A stretch of DNA of 44,454 bases, from positions 1 to 44,454 of the forward strand of contig JAIBBM010000036.1 of assembly GCA_019694685.1 (NCBI GenBank). The letters run 5' to 3'. Origin of the DNA: Leptospirales bacterium. GTDB lineage: Bacteria; Spirochaetota; Leptospiria; Leptospirales; Leptonemataceae. The notes under the pieces are model-generated. The model made no database searches. It saw only the letters and a list, made by a program, of their open reading frames with translations, and was not told the origin of the DNA. This document shows, piece after piece, positions 41,701-44,454 of the stretch (the first letter of the stretch is position 1; each line of letters starts with the position of its first letter). Position numbers and translations under genes: made by a program.

Positions 41701-42732
41701 CTAGATTCCTCTCAGAAGCACTTTCTCCGTGTTCCTGATGACGATCCCTGCTTTGTGTGCGGAGAGTCCTGCCTGCTGGATGCTTGCAACAACGGACTCT
41801 ACCTGATCCGGACGCACCGCCATGATCATCCCTGCACCCATATTATATACGGAATACATTTCCTTTCTGGCCACACTCCCTTTCTTCATGATGTGATCAA
41901 AAAGAGCCGGCACAGGAATCAGAGCCGTGTCTATGTCCGCACATAGTCCCTCGGGGATGATGCGCGGGACGTTCTCGTAGAAACCGCCTCCGGTGATGTG
42001 CACCATTCCAGTGATGGCTCCAGGGTGGCCGTCAATCGCCCCGCGCAGGAATGGTTCGTAGATTCTAGTTGGCTTCAAAAGAATGTCATTTAGAAGAAAG
42101 TCTCTGTCTGAAGCAGAATCTGGAAGGCGATCCTCTTTCAGGAAGATCTTGCGAATCAGAGAGACTCCGTTGGAATGAATGCCGGATGACGGTAGTGCGA
42201 GGATTACATCTCCTTCTCGAATTTCTTTTCCGGTAATGAGAAGATCATGTTCGGCCACTCCAGCACAGAATCCTGCGAGGTCATATTCATCATTGTCCAG
42301 GAGTCCAGGATGTTCTGCTGTTTCTCCTCCTACAAGAGAGCAACCGGCCTGCTTACAGCCTTCGGCGACTCCCTGAACTACGATTGCCATTTGCTCCGGG
42401 TTCAGCTTCCCGCACGCTACATAGTCCAGAAAGATCAATGCCCTGGCTCCGGTGACAAGCAAGTCGTTGGCGCACATGGCCACCAGGTCAATCCCCACAG
42501 TCTCATGTCGATTGAACAGTTTAGCAAGGTGAAGCTTTGTTCCTACACCGTCCGTTGTGGAAAGGAGTACGGGTCTTTTGTATTCTTTTAGAAAACTCAG
42601 ATCGCTCATGGCCGCGAATCCGCCGAGTCCTCCCAGAACGTGAGGTTTCTTCGTACTCGCAACTGCAGGACCAATGAGTTTTACAAATTGTTGTCCTGCA
42701 TGAGTGTCAACGCCGGCTGTTTTATAATCCAT
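41701..42732 (-). CDS. purM: Phosphoribosylformylglycinamidine cyclo-ligase
   Basis: PurM (AIR synthetase), about 343 residues, closes the imidazole ring in purine synthesis using ATP. The N-terminus DYKTAGVDTHAGQQFV is the family's opening; then GGFAAM, LLSTTDGVGTKLHLA, GIDLVAMCANDLLVTGA, LVGGETAEHPG and ITGGGFYENVPRI follow. ATG 42732 has a GGA at good distance and matches family starts; ATG 42738 is two codons earlier. The striking feature is that the T-tract of a strong terminator ends only 20 bases upstream, leaving no room for a promoter between the two. Confidence 0.96.
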   Translation of the reverse strand: MDYKTAGVDTHAGQQFVKLIGPAVASTKKPHVLGGLGGFAAMSDLSFLKEYKRPVLLSTTDGVGTKLHLAKLFNRHETVGIDLVAMCANDLLVTGARALIFLDYVACGKLNPEQMAIVVQGVAEGCKQAGCSLVGGETAEHPGLLDNDEYDLAGFCAGVAEHDLLITGKEIREGDVILALPSSGIHSNGVSLIRKIFLKEDRLPDSASDRDFLLNDILLKPTRIYEPFLRGAIDGHPGAITGMVHITGGGFYENVPRIIPEGLCADIDTALIPVPALFDHIMKKGSVARKEMYSVYNMGAGMIMAVRPDQVESVVASIQQAGLSAHKAGIVIRNTEKVLLRGI

Positions 42733-42752
42733 AAGCATCCATTTTCTTTAGC

Positions 42753-42780
42753 AAAAAAAAAGGCCGGTTTCCCGGCCTTT
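42753..42780 (-). terminator. Rho-independent terminator (GNRA loop) between the OmpL47-like gene and purM
   Basis: Read on the minus strand: GGCCGG-GAAA-CCGGCC, a perfect 6-base GC stem (extended by A-T pairs) capped by a GAAA tetraloop, followed by nine T. It lies 24 bases after the stop of the gene at 42804 and directly before purM. Confidence 0.92.
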
Positions 42781-42803
42781 TCTCTTTTAGAGATCAGAGT
42801 TGA

Positions 42804-43976
42804 TCAAGGAGCAATCTCTGCTCTGAGTTCCGATTTAGGCGGAGTATTGTCTACGAGCACTTTGTAAGTCTTCTCTGTCACGTTTCCAACTTCGTCGGTT
42901 ACGCGAATGGTTACAGTGTGTTCGCCTTCTTTGTCGATTACGATGCGATCCCCTGGTTCCAGTTTTCTGAAATCAGAATCATCAATCTTGTATTCAACAA
43001 TAGCATTCTTTGGGAAATCCGCAACGCTCAGACCTTCGCGTGGGATGCGGTAAGGTTCCTGCAGTCCCTGGAAGATGGTTGGGAGTTGTGGTGCAACGCT
43101 GTCGATGCGGAATGAGTAAGTCTGGATAGCGGTTTCATTCCCGATCTTGTCCTTCGCGCGATACTGAATCACTCCAGTGTCGTTTGTTGCGATGGATGCG
43201 AGGGCGATGGCAGTTTCGTAGGTTTTGAATTCACCTTCTGTTCCGCTTCTCCACTCGATTTTGTCTACGCCTGTTCCCTCATCGCGAGCAGTTAGAACTG
43301 CTTTCGCAGTCTTTGCAACGCTTCCGTCGGTAGCGATCTTGCTTCCTTCGATGGTGCGAGTCAGTGTAGGTGCAGTGCTGTCGATGTAGATTCTACGGAT
43401 TTGAATTGGGCTTTTGTTTCCTGCGCGATCAATCGCATACCATTCAATGACGTATGCGCCATCAGCAGTCAGTCTCATCTCTGCGTTTGGCACGAGAGAA
43501 ACGGAACCGTTATTCACTTTCGCGTATACTTCTCCCATTCCGGAGATGGAGTCTTTGGGATTGAAACGAACTACCAGTGCTTTTCCGCCTGGGAGTGTAT
43601 ACACATCCGGCATAGGCGCGCCCGTTTGCTTGAGGGCGTCTGTGGAGATTTGCAGAGGTGGGATTGTATCTGTGCTTGCGACAGCCGCTGGCTTTTCAAG
43701 TTCTGCGGCCGCTGACCAGGCACCGGCTTTTCCAGCAGCGTCTACGCTGCGGTGACGCCAGAAATACTTTGGCTCTGTTGGTTCCAGACTGAACTTAGCT
43801 TCATTGACAGCTGTCTTCAGATTCTGAACTACCTTGGTGAAGTCCTGTGCCGGGGAGACTTCTACTTCATAACTTTTTGCATTGGCGTCTTTGGCCCAGC
43901 TGAGCTTGTACTGGAGTGCTTCAGCGGACAGCCCGCTCACGGCAACGGCGAGCAAAATGGCGATAAATTTGCGCAT
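42804..43976 (-). CDS. Exported OmpL47-like repeat protein
   Basis: A 390-residue exported protein. Signal peptide 1-20 (MRKFIAILLAVAVSGLSAEA). Residues 22-92 are an FN3-like module (SYEVEVSPAQDF, then YFWRHRSVDAAGK) like those in the FecR-domain protein at 32053. Three longer beta-rich modules follow, each ending with a D-x-x-GN turn and an IDSxAP-type strand: about 104-204 (AIDRAGNKSP, IYIDSTAP), 205-296 (AKDKIGNETA, FRIDSVAP) and 297-384 (VTDEVGNVTE, VLVDNTPP). This is the pattern of leptospiral OmpL47-type domains, described in surface or periplasmic proteins. GAGG six bases before ATG marks the start. A TTGACG at -35-like distance lies in the 145-base upstream gap, with a poor -10. The gene ends in a strong terminator. 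Confidence 0.82.
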   Translation of the reverse strand: MRKFIAILLAVAVSGLSAEALQYKLSWAKDANAKSYEVEVSPAQDFTKVVQNLKTAVNEAKFSLEPTEPKYFWRHRSVDAAGKAGAWSAAAELEKPAAVASTDTIPPLQISTDALKQTGAPMPDVYTLPGGKALVVRFNPKDSISGMGEVYAKVNNGSVSLVPNAEMRLTADGAYVIEWYAIDRAGNKSPIQIRRIYIDSTAPTLTRTIEGSKIATDGSVAKTAKAVLTARDEGTGVDKIEWRSGTEGEFKTYETAIALASIATNDTGVIQYRAKDKIGNETAIQTYSFRIDSVAPQLPTIFQGLQEPYRIPREGLSVADFPKNAIVEYKIDDSDFRKLEPGDRIVIDKEGEHTVTIRVTDEVGNVTEKTYKVLVDNTPPKSELRAEIAP

Positions 43977-44121
43977 AGGTTCCTCGGAATACCTTTTTGG
44001 GGAAGTTTTGTCAGCCAGAGAATGACGTCAACTCAGGATTGCATCTGCGAATGGTTTTTGCCCAAACGGTTTCTGAATCCCGAATTATGTCGCATTAGTA
44101 GAGCCACGATCCTGGATCAGA

Positions 44122-44454
44122 TCAGGCCCTGATCCCCGCCGTGCCCCTGTTTTTGATGATCTTGCTGAAGATTCTGGCAGATGCTCTGGGTTTGCGTTGC
44201 ATGGTTTTGAAATCCACTTCCACGAGGCCAAATCTGGCAGTGTAACCTTCCGCCCATTCAAAGTTATCCATGAAACTCCAGTGGTAGTATCCGTCGATTT
44301 TGACTCCTTCCTGAGCCGCGGACTCCATGGCGGAGATGTGATCGATCAGGAACTGTGGCCTTTGTGCGTCCTTTGCATCTGCAATTCCGTTCTCAGTGAT
44401 TCGGATGGGTAGACCGTAGCGATCATGCACCTTCATCAAGGTTCTCTTCATTCC
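44122..44454 (-). CDS. Beta-glucosidase (GH1), C-terminal fragment (runs off window)
   Basis: About 110 C-terminal residues of a glycoside hydrolase family 1 enzyme; the frame is open to the window edge. The nucleophile motif is ITENGIAD (Glu), and GYYHWSFMDNFEWAEGY with FGLVEVDF is the C-terminal signature binding the glycone sugar. GH1 enzymes hydrolyse beta-glucosides and beta-galactosides; no signal peptide can be judged. The stop is at 44122, 145 bases before the OmpL47-like gene, so cotranscription is possible but not indicated. Confidence 0.9.
   Translation of the reverse strand, partial: GMKRTLMKVHDRYGLPIRITENGIADAKDAQRPQFLIDHISAMESAAQEGVKIDGYYHWSFMDNFEWAEGYTARFGLVEVDFKTMQRKPRASARIFSKIIKNRGTAGIRA

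Overview
The window reads as the chromosome of a spirochaete of the Leptospirales (Leptospira/Leptonema/Turneriella-like). This is inferred from gene content, not from a marker search. The pointers are OmpL47-type repeat and FecR-type envelope proteins, many spirochaetal lipoproteins, an XPB-type helicase, PEGA-domain exported proteins, abundant cyclic-nucleotide and STAS signalling genes, and a stand-alone ParB-like domain protein. Base composition is moderate and even. I see no insertion sequence, phage gene, CRISPR array or rRNA. Genes are tightly packed, no stretch above 300 bases lacks a gene, and many neighbours overlap by a few bases.

Layout. 1-4118: an XPB/RAD25 helicase with a truncated substrate-binding-protein gene just downstream (minus), then a GT39 glycosyltransferase overlapping a small Cys-rich exported protein (plus). 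4125-9223: acyl-CoA synthetase, methyltransferase, RppH-type Nudix hydrolase, and an exported protein with a long Ala/Glu/Lys helix. 9237-12907 (minus): apaG, a small orphan, a lipoprotein and valS. 13021-21491: pyruvate phosphate dikinase, a lipoprotein aminopeptidase (minus), two tandem PEGA proteins, metK and the C-terminal half of a split transketolase with a histone-like tail. 21498-25347 (minus): STAS protein, UMF1-type MFS transporter, a second GT39 enzyme and a second Cys-rich lipoprotein of the same family as the first.

25482-32047 is rich in second-messenger genes: an EAL-domain protein behind a sigma-54-like sequence, a Crp-family regulator, a cNMP-domain/TPR protein, an amidohydrolase, rpsT, tRNA-Val, and a membrane class III adenylate cyclase with class IIIb substrate residues. 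The cyclase leads a run with a FecR/FN3-like protein, an exported IPT-like protein, hisD and a VOC protein. 36679-40139 (minus) is a TrmH - 59-aa Trp-rich protein - STAS - GT39 - methyltransferase run. 40225-40617 encodes a ParB-N-domain protein with a hydrophobic tail. 40629-44454 (minus) holds rlmN, purM, an intrinsic terminator, an OmpL47-like protein and the 3' end of a GH1 beta-glucosidase.

The least explained patterns are: (1) two independent GT39 + Cys-rich exported protein pairs with overlapping genes and a shared Cys spacing; (2) one FN3-like module recurring in several exported proteins, including a four-copy array beside the cyclase; (3) an intrinsic terminator wedged directly upstream of purM; (4) mRNA-structure candidates at rpsT and metK; and (5) small orphan proteins (59-aa Trp-rich, ParB-N with tail).
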